Assembly (NCBI GenBank): GCA_029210465.1
Contig: JARGDL010000006.1
Span: 1 to 64,000, forward strand
Reading direction: 5' to 3'
DNA: 64,000 bases
Origin: Stygiobacter electus
GTDB lineage: Bacteria > Bacteroidota > Ignavibacteria > Ignavibacteriales > Melioribacteraceae
The number at the start of each line of letters is the position of its first letter. Within the stretch, counting starts at the first letter, position 1. The notes under the pieces were generated by a model that saw only the letters and a program-made list of their open reading frames with translations, ran no database searches and was not told where the DNA came from. Shown here piece by piece: positions 44,137 to 51,926 of the stretch. The translations under genes were made by a program, and so were the position numbers.

Positions 44137-45111
44137 ATGATTGGCTTTCCAACAAAGCGTTTACGCAGATTAAGGTACAATCCAATCGTTCGTGATATGG
44201 TTCGCGAAACAGTATTGACAAAGAATGATTTGATTTATCCGCTGTTTGTTGTCCCCGGAGAAAAAGTAAAGAATGAAGTTCGTTCAATGCCGGGTGTTTT
44301 TCAAATGTCGATTGATGTTGTGGTTGAAGAATGCAAAGAACTTGTCCAACTTGGAATTCCAGCTATTATTTTGTTCGGAATACCAGAACATAAAGACGAA
44401 GTTGGCAGTGGTGCTTATGATCCAAATGGAATTATTCAGCGTGCAGTTCGTGCAATTAAAAAAGAAGTCAAAAATCTTTTAGTAATTACTGATGTTTGCA
44501 TGTGTGAATATACTTCACATGGTCATTGTGGAATTTTAGATGGTGAAAGGATTTTAAATGATCCAACTATTGAACTGCTTGCAAAAGAAGCAGTTACACA
44601 TGCACAAGCTGGAGCTGATATTATTGCTCCTTCTGATATGATGGATGGTCGAGTTGCTGTGATAAGAAAAGCACTTGATGAAAATGGTTTTGAAGAAATT
44701 CCAATTTTAAGTTATGCGGTTAAATATGCTTCTGGTTATTACGGACCTTTCCGTGATGCTGCTGAATCTGCACCAGCGTTTGGAGATCGCCGCTCTCATC
44801 AAATGGATGTTGCTAATTCAGATGAAGCAATTCGAGAAGCTGAAAGTGATATTGAAGAAGGTGCTGATATGATTATGGTTAAACCAGCTGGCCCTTATCT
44901 CGATATAATCTTTCGCGTTAAAGAAAAATTTGGTATGCCTACAGCTGCTTATCAGGTTAGCGGTGAATATGCAATGATTAAAGCTGCTGGAAAACTTGGT
45001 TGGATTGATGAACAAAGAGTTATGATGGAATCTTTAATTGCAATTAAACGTGCTGGCGCTGATATGATTTTAACTTACTTCGCAAAAGATGTTGCTAAAC
45101 TTCTAAAATAA
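44137..45111 (+). CDS. hemB: Porphobilinogen synthase (delta-aminolevulinate dehydratase)
   Basis: 324 residues. [18 protein letters not shown] at the start, active-site lysine segments [18 protein letters not shown] and [13 protein letters not shown]. The metal site reads [16 protein letters not shown] with three cysteines, the zinc-dependent type. It condenses two 5-aminolevulinates to porphobilinogen. Followed after 5 bp by an MFS gene. Confidence 0.96.
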   Translation: MIGFPTKRLRRLRYNPIVRDMVRETVLTKNDLIYPLFVVPGEKVKNEVRSMPGVFQMSIDVVVEECKELVQLGIPAIILFGIPEHKDEVGSGAYDPNGIIQRAVRAIKKEVKNLLVITDVCMCEYTSHGHCGILDGERILNDPTIELLAKEAVTHAQAGADIIAPSDMMDGRVAVIRKALDENGFEEIPILSYAVKYASGYYGPFRDAAESAPAFGDRRSHQMDVANSDEAIREAESDIEEGADMIMVKPAGPYLDIIFRVKEKFGMPTAAYQVSGEYAMIKAAGKLGWIDEQRVMMESLIAIKRAGADMILTYFAKDVAKLLK

Positions 45112-45116
45112 TTTTC

Positions 45117-46385
45117 ATGCAAACAGAAATTACTGGAAGCGAAATTCAGAATAATATTTCACAGAAAAAGTTTGGATTAAACCAAACTTTTTCTGCATTA
45201 AAATACAGGAATTATCGTCTCTGGTTTTGGGGACAAATGATTTCCCTTTTTGGTTCATGGATGCAATCTACTGCACTTGCATTTTTTGTTTTCGAGCTAA
45301 CTCACTCGCCTGCATATCTTGGTTATGTTGGTTTTGCTGCTGGAATTCCTGCATGGCTTTTCACTTTTTACAGCGGAGTTATAGCCGACAGATATCCAAG
45401 AAAGAAAATAATTATCTTAACACAACTCTGGATGATGTTGATAGCATTTCTTTTAGCTGGATTGACATTTACAAAAATTATTCAACCTGAAATGATAATT
45501 GCGATTTCATTTCTGCTTGGTATTGGTAATTCATTCGATGCAACTGCACGCCATGCTTTTGTGAATGAACTTGTCGAAAAAGAAGATTTAACAAATGCAA
45601 TTGCATTGAACTCAACTATGTTTAATACTGCAACAGCACTCGGTCCTGCAATTGCAGGAATTGTTTATGCCTTGTTTGGTCCTGCCTGGTGTTTTACAAT
45701 CAACGGAATTTCATTTTTGGCGGTTATAATTAATTTACTTAAAATGAATTTAAAACAACAAAAAAATATTTCTGAAAAAAAATCGGTAATCAACGAAATC
45801 AAAGAAGGCTTCAGCTATCTCAAGAAAAATAATTTGTTGCTGACGATTGTTTCAATTACATCTGTATTAAGTTTTTTTGGAATGAGTTTGGTCACTCTGT
45901 TTCCTGCTTGGGCAGTAAAAATTTTACATGGTGATTCAACAACAAATGGTTTTCTTCAATCTGCCCGTGGCTTTGGAGCTGTTACTTTTGCAATCATTAT
46001 TGCTTCAATTCATAAATATATCATACGTGGAAAATATTTATCGGCAAGCACAATCATTCTGCCGATTTTAATTTTATTATTCTCATTTGCTCAAAGCTTT
46101 GTTGAATCTATTGTTATGCTTGTATTAATTGGCGGAACAATCATTCTTATGTTCAACCTGTCAAATGGTTTGATTCAAACAAATGTTGAAGAAAAATTTC
46201 GCGGACGCATTTTGAGTTTTTATACATTTAGTTTTTTTGCACTTTATCCACTCGGTGCATTGTGGATTGGAATGCTTGCAGAGCATTTTGGAATAAGAAT
46301 ATCAATTGTAATTAACTCATTAATTTTATTTGTTTTCGGTATTTTTGTGTGGTTAAAAAAATCGAAGTTAAAAAGTGTTGTCTAA
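45117..46385 (+). CDS. MFS transporter, EntS/MFS_3-like exporter
   Basis: 422 residues, about 11-12 transmembrane helices. ALKYRNYRLWFWGQMISLFGSWMQSTAL at the N-terminus, SGVIADRYPRKKIIILTQ (motif A loop), and FRGRILSFYTFSFFALYPLG near the end are typical of the EntS/MFS_3 group of exporters. The substrate is unknown; its place between hemB and hemL makes a porphyrin, haem or siderophore efflux role possible, but that is context only. Confidence 0.85.
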   Translation: MQTEITGSEIQNNISQKKFGLNQTFSALKYRNYRLWFWGQMISLFGSWMQSTALAFFVFELTHSPAYLGYVGFAAGIPAWLFTFYSGVIADRYPRKKIIILTQLWMMLIAFLLAGLTFTKIIQPEMIIAISFLLGIGNSFDATARHAFVNELVEKEDLTNAIALNSTMFNTATALGPAIAGIVYALFGPAWCFTINGISFLAVIINLLKMNLKQQKNISEKKSVINEIKEGFSYLKKNNLLLTIVSITSVLSFFGMSLVTLFPAWAVKILHGDSTTNGFLQSARGFGAVTFAIIIASIHKYIIRGKYLSASTIILPILILLFSFAQSFVESIVMLVLIGGTIILMFNLSNGLIQTNVEEKFRGRILSFYTFSFFALYPLGALWIGMLAEHFGIRISIVINSLILFVFGIFVWLKKSKLKSVV

Positions 46386-46403
46386 AATATTTTATGGGTC
46401 AAT

Positions 46404-47690
46404 ATGAATACAGAAAAAAGTAAATCGTTATTTGAAGAAGCAAAAAAAATTATCCCAGGTGGAGTTAATTCCCCTGTTCGTGCTTTCAAGTCTGTTGGCG
46501 GAAATCCGATATTCGTTCAACGAGGAAGTGGTTCAAAATTCTATGATGTCGACGGCAATGAATACATTGATTACATAGGAAGCTGGGGACCACATTTATT
46601 CGGACACAATCCATCATTCATCAAAAAAGCTTTATTAAATGCAATTGAGAATGGAACAAGTTTCGGCGCTCCAACAGAAATTGAAGTTCAGATGGCTAAG
46701 TTAATCACTGAATTAGTTCCATCAGTTGAAATGGTAAGAATGGTAAACAGCGGAACGGAAGCTACGATGAGTGCAGTTCGCGCAGCACGCGGATTTACAG
46801 GTAAAGAAAAAATTATCAAGTTCGAAGGATGCTATCATGGTCATGGAGATTTCTTTTTGATTAAAGCTGGCAGCGGTGCATTGACATTTGGAGTTCCAAC
46901 TTCTCCAGGAGTTACAAAAGGAAATGCCGCAGATACTTTGATTGCAGATTTCAACAATATCGAATCTGTTAAAAAATTAATTCAAGCAAATAAAAATGAA
47001 ATTGCTGCTGTAATAATTGAACCTGTTGTTGGTAACATGGGAACAGTTCGCTCAAACGATTCATTTATAAAAGAGCTTCGTGAAATTTGCTCTAATGAAA
47101 ATATTGTGTTGATATTCGATGAAGTGATGACAGGATTCCGTTTGGCAAAAGGCGGGGCGCAGGAAATTCTTGGAATCACTCCCGACTTGACAACATTCGG
47201 TAAAATTATAGGCGGTGGTTTGCCCGTTGGTGCTTATGGCGGCAAAAAAGAAATCATGGAAATGGTTTCTCCGAGCGGACCAGTTTATCAAGCTGGAACG
47301 TTAAGTGGTAATCCGCTTGCAATGAATGCCGGTTTAGCCGCATTAAATCAAATCAAAAATCATCCGGAAATTTATACTCAACTTGAAGAGAAAGGGAAAT
47401 ATCTTGAAGATGGAATTAAATCTGGTATAAAATCAATTGGAAAAAATTATCAGTTGAATCGCGTTGGCTCGATGATGACTTTGTTTTTTACAGAAGAACC
47501 TGTGGTTGATTATAATTCTGCCGTTAAATCTGATACAAAACTTTTTGCAAAATATTTTCATGAAATGCTGAATCAAGGGATTTATTTTCCGCCAGCACAA
47601 TTTGAAGCAATGTTTATTTCTACAGAACATACAAAAGAAGATCTGGATAAAACAATTGAAGTGAATTTAAAAGCATTGAAAAGTTTGTAA
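46404..47690 (+). CDS. hemL: Glutamate-1-semialdehyde 2,1-aminomutase
   Basis: 428 residues. IIPGGVNSPVRAFKSVGGNP, SGTEATMSAVRAARGFTGK, FEGCYHGHGD, and the PLP lysine in LTTFGKIIGGGLPVGAYGG, with AGTLSGNPLAM downstream. It converts the HemA product into 5-aminolevulinate. Last haem gene of the cluster. Codons are visibly richer in C and G than those in genes before hemG, like its neighbours hemB and the MFS gene. Confidence 0.96.
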   Translation: MNTEKSKSLFEEAKKIIPGGVNSPVRAFKSVGGNPIFVQRGSGSKFYDVDGNEYIDYIGSWGPHLFGHNPSFIKKALLNAIENGTSFGAPTEIEVQMAKLITELVPSVEMVRMVNSGTEATMSAVRAARGFTGKEKIIKFEGCYHGHGDFFLIKAGSGALTFGVPTSPGVTKGNAADTLIADFNNIESVKKLIQANKNEIAAVIIEPVVGNMGTVRSNDSFIKELREICSNENIVLIFDEVMTGFRLAKGGAQEILGITPDLTTFGKIIGGGLPVGAYGGKKEIMEMVSPSGPVYQAGTLSGNPLAMNAGLAALNQIKNHPEIYTQLEEKGKYLEDGIKSGIKSIGKNYQLNRVGSMMTLFFTEEPVVDYNSAVKSDTKLFAKYFHEMLNQGIYFPPAQFEAMFISTEHTKEDLDKTIEVNLKALKSL

Positions 47691-47759
47691 AAGAATGACT
47701 CGTTAAAATTACAACGAGCCATATAAGGGAGATTATTTTATGTATTTTATAGAAAAACT

Positions 47760-48167
47760 TTAAGACAATCCCTTCGAATTAAAAAATGGACTATATTTTT
47801 TATCATCTCCGGAAATATGTTTTAGCAACCAATCTCTCAAAAAATTCATTACTTCCATTGGTAAAACACCTTTGCCTGATTCAAAATCAGATACATATTT
47901 TTTAACGCTTTGAACTAAATCATTATGTTGTTTTGCATGAATTTTAGCATCAGGGTAACCATATTTATCAAATAATTTTTCTTCAAAAGAAAAATGATAA
48001 ACTGTATAATCAACTAATTCTTTTAATACTTTACCAATAGCTTCTTTCCCTTTACCTTCTTTCATTGCATCGTGAAGAGTATTAATTATACCAACTAATT
48101 TTTGGTGTTGATTATCAATTACTTTTACTTTCACTGAATATGAATCACCCCAAGTAATAAGTGCCAT
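47760..48167 (-). CDS. Bacteriohemerythrin
   Basis: 135 residues. The seven iron ligands follow the family pattern: DNQHQKLVGIINTLHDAM, TVYHFSFEEKLFDKYGYPDAKIHAKQH and LRDWLLKHISGDDK. It binds O2 at a diiron centre; possible roles are oxygen sensing, delivery or protection of the anaerobic haem and cytochrome machinery. Strong Shine-Dalgarno AAGGAGG. Divergent from the radical SAM gene. Confidence 0.92.
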   Translation of the reverse strand: MALITWGDSYSVKVKVIDNQHQKLVGIINTLHDAMKEGKGKEAIGKVLKELVDYTVYHFSFEEKLFDKYGYPDAKIHAKQHNDLVQSVKKYVSDFESGKGVLPMEVMNFLRDWLLKHISGDDKKYSPFFNSKGLS

Positions 48168-48263
48168 AATTCCTCCTTTTTTTTGTTTGTTACTTTTTTA
48201 ATTTACATTTAAATTATCGATAAAAAGATGAATAAGTTTAGTTATAAAAAATTGTATTAAACT

Positions 48264-49244
48264 ATGAACTGTAAAGCATCATACACAAAATTATCGGACA
48301 ATCAATTTCTTGAACGAATAAATAAAGCATTTCAACTTCTTCACAATTGCAATGTTTGCCCACGTGATTGCAAAGTAGATCGTTATAAATTAAATACTGG
48401 ATTTTGTCAAAGTGGTTTGAGACCAATTGTTTCTTCATATACTGCTCATTTTGGAGAAGAGCCAGTATTATCAGGAATTAATGGGGCAGGAAATATTTTC
48501 TTCGGTAATTGTAATATGAAATGTTTGTATTGTCAAAATTTTGAAATTAGTCAAAACTGGAAAGAAGAAATAAAGAATGAAATTACTTGCGAAAAGCTGG
48601 CCGACATAATGATTGAACTTCAAAATCAAAATTGTCATAATATTGGCTTAGTTTCGCCTACTCATTTTTCTCCACAAATATTAAAAGCAATTTATATTGC
48701 TAAGCAAAAAGGCTTGCAGTTACCTATAATTTATAATTCAAATGGATTTGATTCTGTTGAAATGTTGAAATTATTTGATGGTGTAATTGACATTTATTTA
48801 CCTGATTTAAAATATGGTGATAATCTAAATGCAAGAAAATATTCATTCACTCCAAATTATTTCGATTATGCTAAAGAAGCATTAAAAGAAATGCATAGAC
48901 AAGTCGGTGATAAATTAATTTATGATGGTAATATTGTAGTTCATGGTTTAATTATTCGTCATTTAGTTTTACCAAATGATTTATCTGAATCTGAAATGGT
49001 TTTCAAGTTTATTGCAGAAGAATTAAATCCAAATGTTCATATTTCTTTAATGTCACAATATTTTCCAACAAATAAAGCACACAATTTTATTTTACTAAAT
49101 AGGAAAATAAGGTATCGTGAATATGAAAAAGCAGTTCAACTGCTTGAAAAGTATGGTTTGCATAATGGTTGGATTCAAGAAATGGATAGCCCAGAATTTT
49201 ATCTTCCAAATTTTGAAAATAGAATTAATCCTTTTGGTAATTAA
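48264..49244 (+). CDS. Radical SAM protein, PflA-like (COG1313 type)
   Basis: 326 residues. The radical SAM cluster is FGNCNMKCLYCQNFEIS. Before it stand CNVCPRDCKVDRY and GFCQSG, extra cysteines typical of the COG1313 group annotated as putative pyruvate-formate-lyase activating enzyme. The substrate is not known and should not be assumed to be a glycyl radical enzyme, as none is visible. It converges on the acyl-CoA synthetase remnant, abutting it without a gap. Confidence 0.85.
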   Translation: MNCKASYTKLSDNQFLERINKAFQLLHNCNVCPRDCKVDRYKLNTGFCQSGLRPIVSSYTAHFGEEPVLSGINGAGNIFFGNCNMKCLYCQNFEISQNWKEEIKNEITCEKLADIMIELQNQNCHNIGLVSPTHFSPQILKAIYIAKQKGLQLPIIYNSNGFDSVEMLKLFDGVIDIYLPDLKYGDNLNARKYSFTPNYFDYAKEALKEMHRQVGDKLIYDGNIVVHGLIIRHLVLPNDLSESEMVFKFIAEELNPNVHISLMSQYFPTNKAHNFILLNRKIRYREYEKAVQLLEKYGLHNGWIQEMDSPEFYLPNFENRINPFGN

Positions 49245-49435
49245 TCAAATTCTTTCCCCTTTTTGTAAACCTAAAGACATTAATCCAACCGCAATTTTGT
49301 AACTCATTTTTTTGTTTCAGCATAAGAAGTACTTTCATATTTGTCTTTATTTTTTTCCCAAACTAATGGATTGTTTGAAAATTTTTTAACGCTCTCTTCA
49401 AATAGATTAATTGAAGTACGTTCCATATTAACCAT
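49245..49435 (-). pseudogene. 5' remnant of an AMP-forming acyl-CoA synthetase (FadD-like)
   Basis: From ATG at 49435 the minus strand reads MERTSINLFEESVKKFSNNP, VWEKNKDKYESTSYAETKK, then a stop at 49304. The -1 frame continues across a run of seven A with MSYKIAVGLMSLGLQKGERI and stops at 49245. Together they resemble the first 60-odd residues of long-chain acyl-CoA synthetases (...YaE...aGL.sLG..kGdr...). The rest of the gene is absent; the neighbouring radical SAM gene begins directly there on the other strand. Best read as a truncated, frame-shifted relic. Confidence 0.6.
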
Positions 49436-49442
49436 AAAATAA

Positions 49443-50096
49443 TTAAAAGTAAAAACGAAACCCTAAACGAAAAATAATTCCACTCATCTCAAACTTTCTT
49501 TCTAATACTTTTCGTTTTCCAGTTACAGCATCTTTCACTTCAAATTCCCAACTTGGATTAGAATTGTGATAAGTTAATTCTAAAAATGAATCTGAATTTT
49601 CCCCGATTTCATAAATTACACCAGTGCCAACTCTCCACGCAAAATCAATTGCAGCTTGAAATTCATCATTATCTGGATTTTCATAGTTTCTGTAAAAAAT
49701 AAAAATTGGATTTATTCCAGCCGCTGCTGTTACAAATGCTTTTGTTTTATTTGCTATATACCAATTACCATTTATTATGCCCATTAAAGGTATCGAGTGT
49801 AAATTTGTTTTTGCACGTACTTCGTTCAGACTGCTATAAATCGTTCCGTAAAAATCATTGTACTCTTTCACCAATTTTGAATCTGTATAATTTTTATGAA
49901 ACCAATCAACACTCCAACCAACAAGAAAATTATTATCAATAAACCAACCACCTTCGTAACCAATTATAAAACCATTATCAGTTGCAGAAGGATTATAAAG
50001 GCCAAATTTTACACTTCCAATTTTATTTTGAGCAATTATGAATGAAGAAAAAATAATTAGTAATAATACGATTTGATTTTTCACTTTTGTACTCAA
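49443..50096 (-). CDS. Outer-membrane barrel-like protein, unknown function
   Basis: 217 residues. Signal peptide about 1-22 (ending IIAQ). Beta-rich, ends IIFRLGFRFYF, an aromatic outer-membrane signature. GSVKFGLYNPSATDNGFIIGYEGGWFIDNN resembles the N-terminal strands of small opacity-type barrels. No family named. It lies after the terminator of the T9SS protein gene, thus in its own transcript. Confidence 0.62.
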   Translation of the reverse strand: MSTKVKNQIVLLLIIFSSFIIAQNKIGSVKFGLYNPSATDNGFIIGYEGGWFIDNNFLVGWSVDWFHKNYTDSKLVKEYNDFYGTIYSSLNEVRAKTNLHSIPLMGIINGNWYIANKTKAFVTAAAGINPIFIFYRNYENPDNDEFQAAIDFAWRVGTGVIYEIGENSDSFLELTYHNSNPSWEFEVKDAVTGKRKVLERKFEMSGIIFRLGFRFYF

Positions 50097-50154
50097 AAAT
50101 ATTTTTTTGTCATTACTAAGTTAGTTTTGTTCAAATCAATAATAAAGTTTAAAA

Positions 50155-50191
50155 ACAAAAAATCCCGATTAAAAAAATAGTCGGGATTTTT
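50155..50191 (-). terminator. Terminator of the 539-residue T9SS protein gene
   Basis: Arms AAAAATCCCGA and TCGGGATTTTT around an A/T loop, followed on the minus strand by a T-rich stretch. A near-duplicate of this terminator lies after the next T9SS gene (51876-51906), as part of the duplicated 3' ends. Confidence 0.8.
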
Positions 50192-50210
50192 AAGAGAGAG
50201 GAGATATTTA

Positions 50211-51830
50211 CTATTTTGTAAGTATCATTTTCTTTGTAAGATTTACATTATTACCAACTAATCTGTAAATATAAATTCCACTTGATAATTTACTTGCATC
50301 GAATTTTACTTTATATGTTCCAGCATTAATGTTATTATTAATTAATGTTGCTACTTCTTGTCCTAACATATCATAAACTTTGAGTGAATAATTTCCAGAT
50401 TCTTTTACTGCAAATTCAATTGTTGTAGATGGATTAAATGGATTTGGATAATTTTGCTTTAGATCAAATTCATCTGGTATTATATTTTCACTTTCAACAT
50501 TTACAACAACACTTTTATTTCCAAATGCTAATGAATCGTACTGAATAGATTTTAACAACTTAACTTTATTTCTCAATTTAGAAATACTTTCTTTATAATC
50601 CTTTCCATTTGCTGGAACTAAAGCAAGCATAACCCATTGTGTATCATTTGGGGCAAGATTAAATGGTCCAGTAAATAAATTAAAACCTGCTTCACCTCCA
50701 GAATTTGAATTAAATAACCAACCTTTGTTTGAAATTGGATCACCATTAAACATAAATTTTGTTGATTTATTATTTGTTGGATCAATCATTTTATTACCAT
50801 CTACAAATAACCCTTTAGCTATATTCCATGCCTCATTTCTTGAAGAAGCTGGTTTGCCTGGTTCTTGTATAGAACTTGAGTTCTCAATTATTCCATGAAC
50901 TGAAGATAATTTTAAATTAGATTTATTAGTAATTTCTTTCCCTTTGAAAAATGCCTTAGAACCTATTTTTGAAATTGTTGGACCATATAGAAGAGTAACT
51001 CCAACAGCTGGTTGCTCTAAAGTTTTATTCGACCAAAGATAAGCTAAATCCAAAGTTGAATCGCAAGCTGGGAAATTATTAATTCCACTAGAAAAATCTA
51101 TATCAGCCCAAAAAGAAAAATATGTTGAATCAATTGGTTTAGATCCTTTATTTATAATTGTATATTCATAAAAAACCACATTAGCATAAAGATCATCATC
51201 TGTGATATTACTTCCCTTTCTTGAATAAACAAGTTGTTGAATTTCAATTGGCATAATTGGTAATGAATCTTTTTTAATATTCCATTCATTACGATACGAT
51301 GTTGAAGGATCAAGTGAATTATAAACACACCATGTTGTTTGATCACCATATAATTTTGGTTTACCATCATTTTTTATTGGAGCTCCAAATTCCTTTGGCC
51401 ACTCTAAATAATCTTTTGATGTAAAATCATTTTTCGAAATTTTATAAATCCTATATTTAAGTGAATCAGCAGGTTTTTCTATCATTGCTGGTTTATTATT
51501 AATTATTGGACCAGGTGAGTAAACGGATGATTCGTAATTTCTATACCATTGAACTAATGCAAGATGAACTTTATTATCTATTTTCCCAATTATCCATGGA
51601 CCATGATCATAAACTATTACTTGATCATTAAGTATATTCCAATAACCACCACCTGCTCCTGTGTAATTTTTTGTGTTTCCAATATTTTGCAGATATAGTT
51701 TAATATTATTCGAGTTTAGTTCAACATAATTAATCTTTGATTCAGATGAGATTTGAAATTTAGTATTTGAAATTTGAGCTATGACAATTTGGAAAGTAAA
51801 AGCAAGAATGAATATAAAATACTTTTTCAT
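50211..51830 (-). CDS. Secreted protein with T9SS type A sorting domain
   Basis: 539 residues. Signal peptide about 1-18 (ending VIAQ). The middle (about 60-430) is a beta-rich region with no family I can name; DIDFSSGINNFPACDSTLDLAYLW and similar stretches suggest a surface or extracellular protein. The C-terminal 80 residues are a type A sorting domain: QNYPNPFNPSTTIEFAV, YDMLGQEVATL, GTYKVKFDASKLSSGIYIYRL, KKMILTK. It should be exported by the Por/T9SS machinery and attached or released at the cell surface. The sorting domain is almost identical to that of the next protein. Confidence 0.85.
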   Translation of the reverse strand: MKKYFIFILAFTFQIVIAQISNTKFQISSESKINYVELNSNNIKLYLQNIGNTKNYTGAGGGYWNILNDQVIVYDHGPWIIGKIDNKVHLALVQWYRNYESSVYSPGPIINNKPAMIEKPADSLKYRIYKISKNDFTSKDYLEWPKEFGAPIKNDGKPKLYGDQTTWCVYNSLDPSTSYRNEWNIKKDSLPIMPIEIQQLVYSRKGSNITDDDLYANVVFYEYTIINKGSKPIDSTYFSFWADIDFSSGINNFPACDSTLDLAYLWSNKTLEQPAVGVTLLYGPTISKIGSKAFFKGKEITNKSNLKLSSVHGIIENSSSIQEPGKPASSRNEAWNIAKGLFVDGNKMIDPTNNKSTKFMFNGDPISNKGWLFNSNSGGEAGFNLFTGPFNLAPNDTQWVMLALVPANGKDYKESISKLRNKVKLLKSIQYDSLAFGNKSVVVNVESENIIPDEFDLKQNYPNPFNPSTTIEFAVKESGNYSLKVYDMLGQEVATLINNNINAGTYKVKFDASKLSSGIYIYRLVGNNVNLTKKMILTK

Positions 51831-51875
51831 ACATCCCTCACTTTTTAATGCAAAATAATAAATTATAAATAAAAA

Positions 51876-51906
51876 AAAAATCCCGACTACAATAGCCGGG
51901 ATTTTT
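51876..51906 (-). terminator. Terminator of the large surface-protein gene
   Basis: On the minus strand AAAAATCCCGGCTA, a TTG loop and TAGTCGGGATTTTT pair over 14 bp with one G-U, followed by more T. It lies 20 bp after the stop at 51927. Confidence 0.85.
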
Positions 51907-51926
51907 AGGGGAGAGAAAATATCTTT

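Noticed and set aside
47699..47763. Hairpin CTCGTT/AACGAG after hemL, followed by a Shine-Dalgarno (AAGGGAG) and a 7-codon reading frame at 47740
   Set aside because: The hairpin lacks a T-run and the frame is too short and overlaps the hemerythrin 3' end; it may be the start of a lost gene, but this cannot be supported.
48264..49244. Genuine pyruvate-formate-lyase activating enzyme
   Set aside because: The extra N-terminal cysteines fit the COG1313 group and no glycyl-radical enzyme gene is present.
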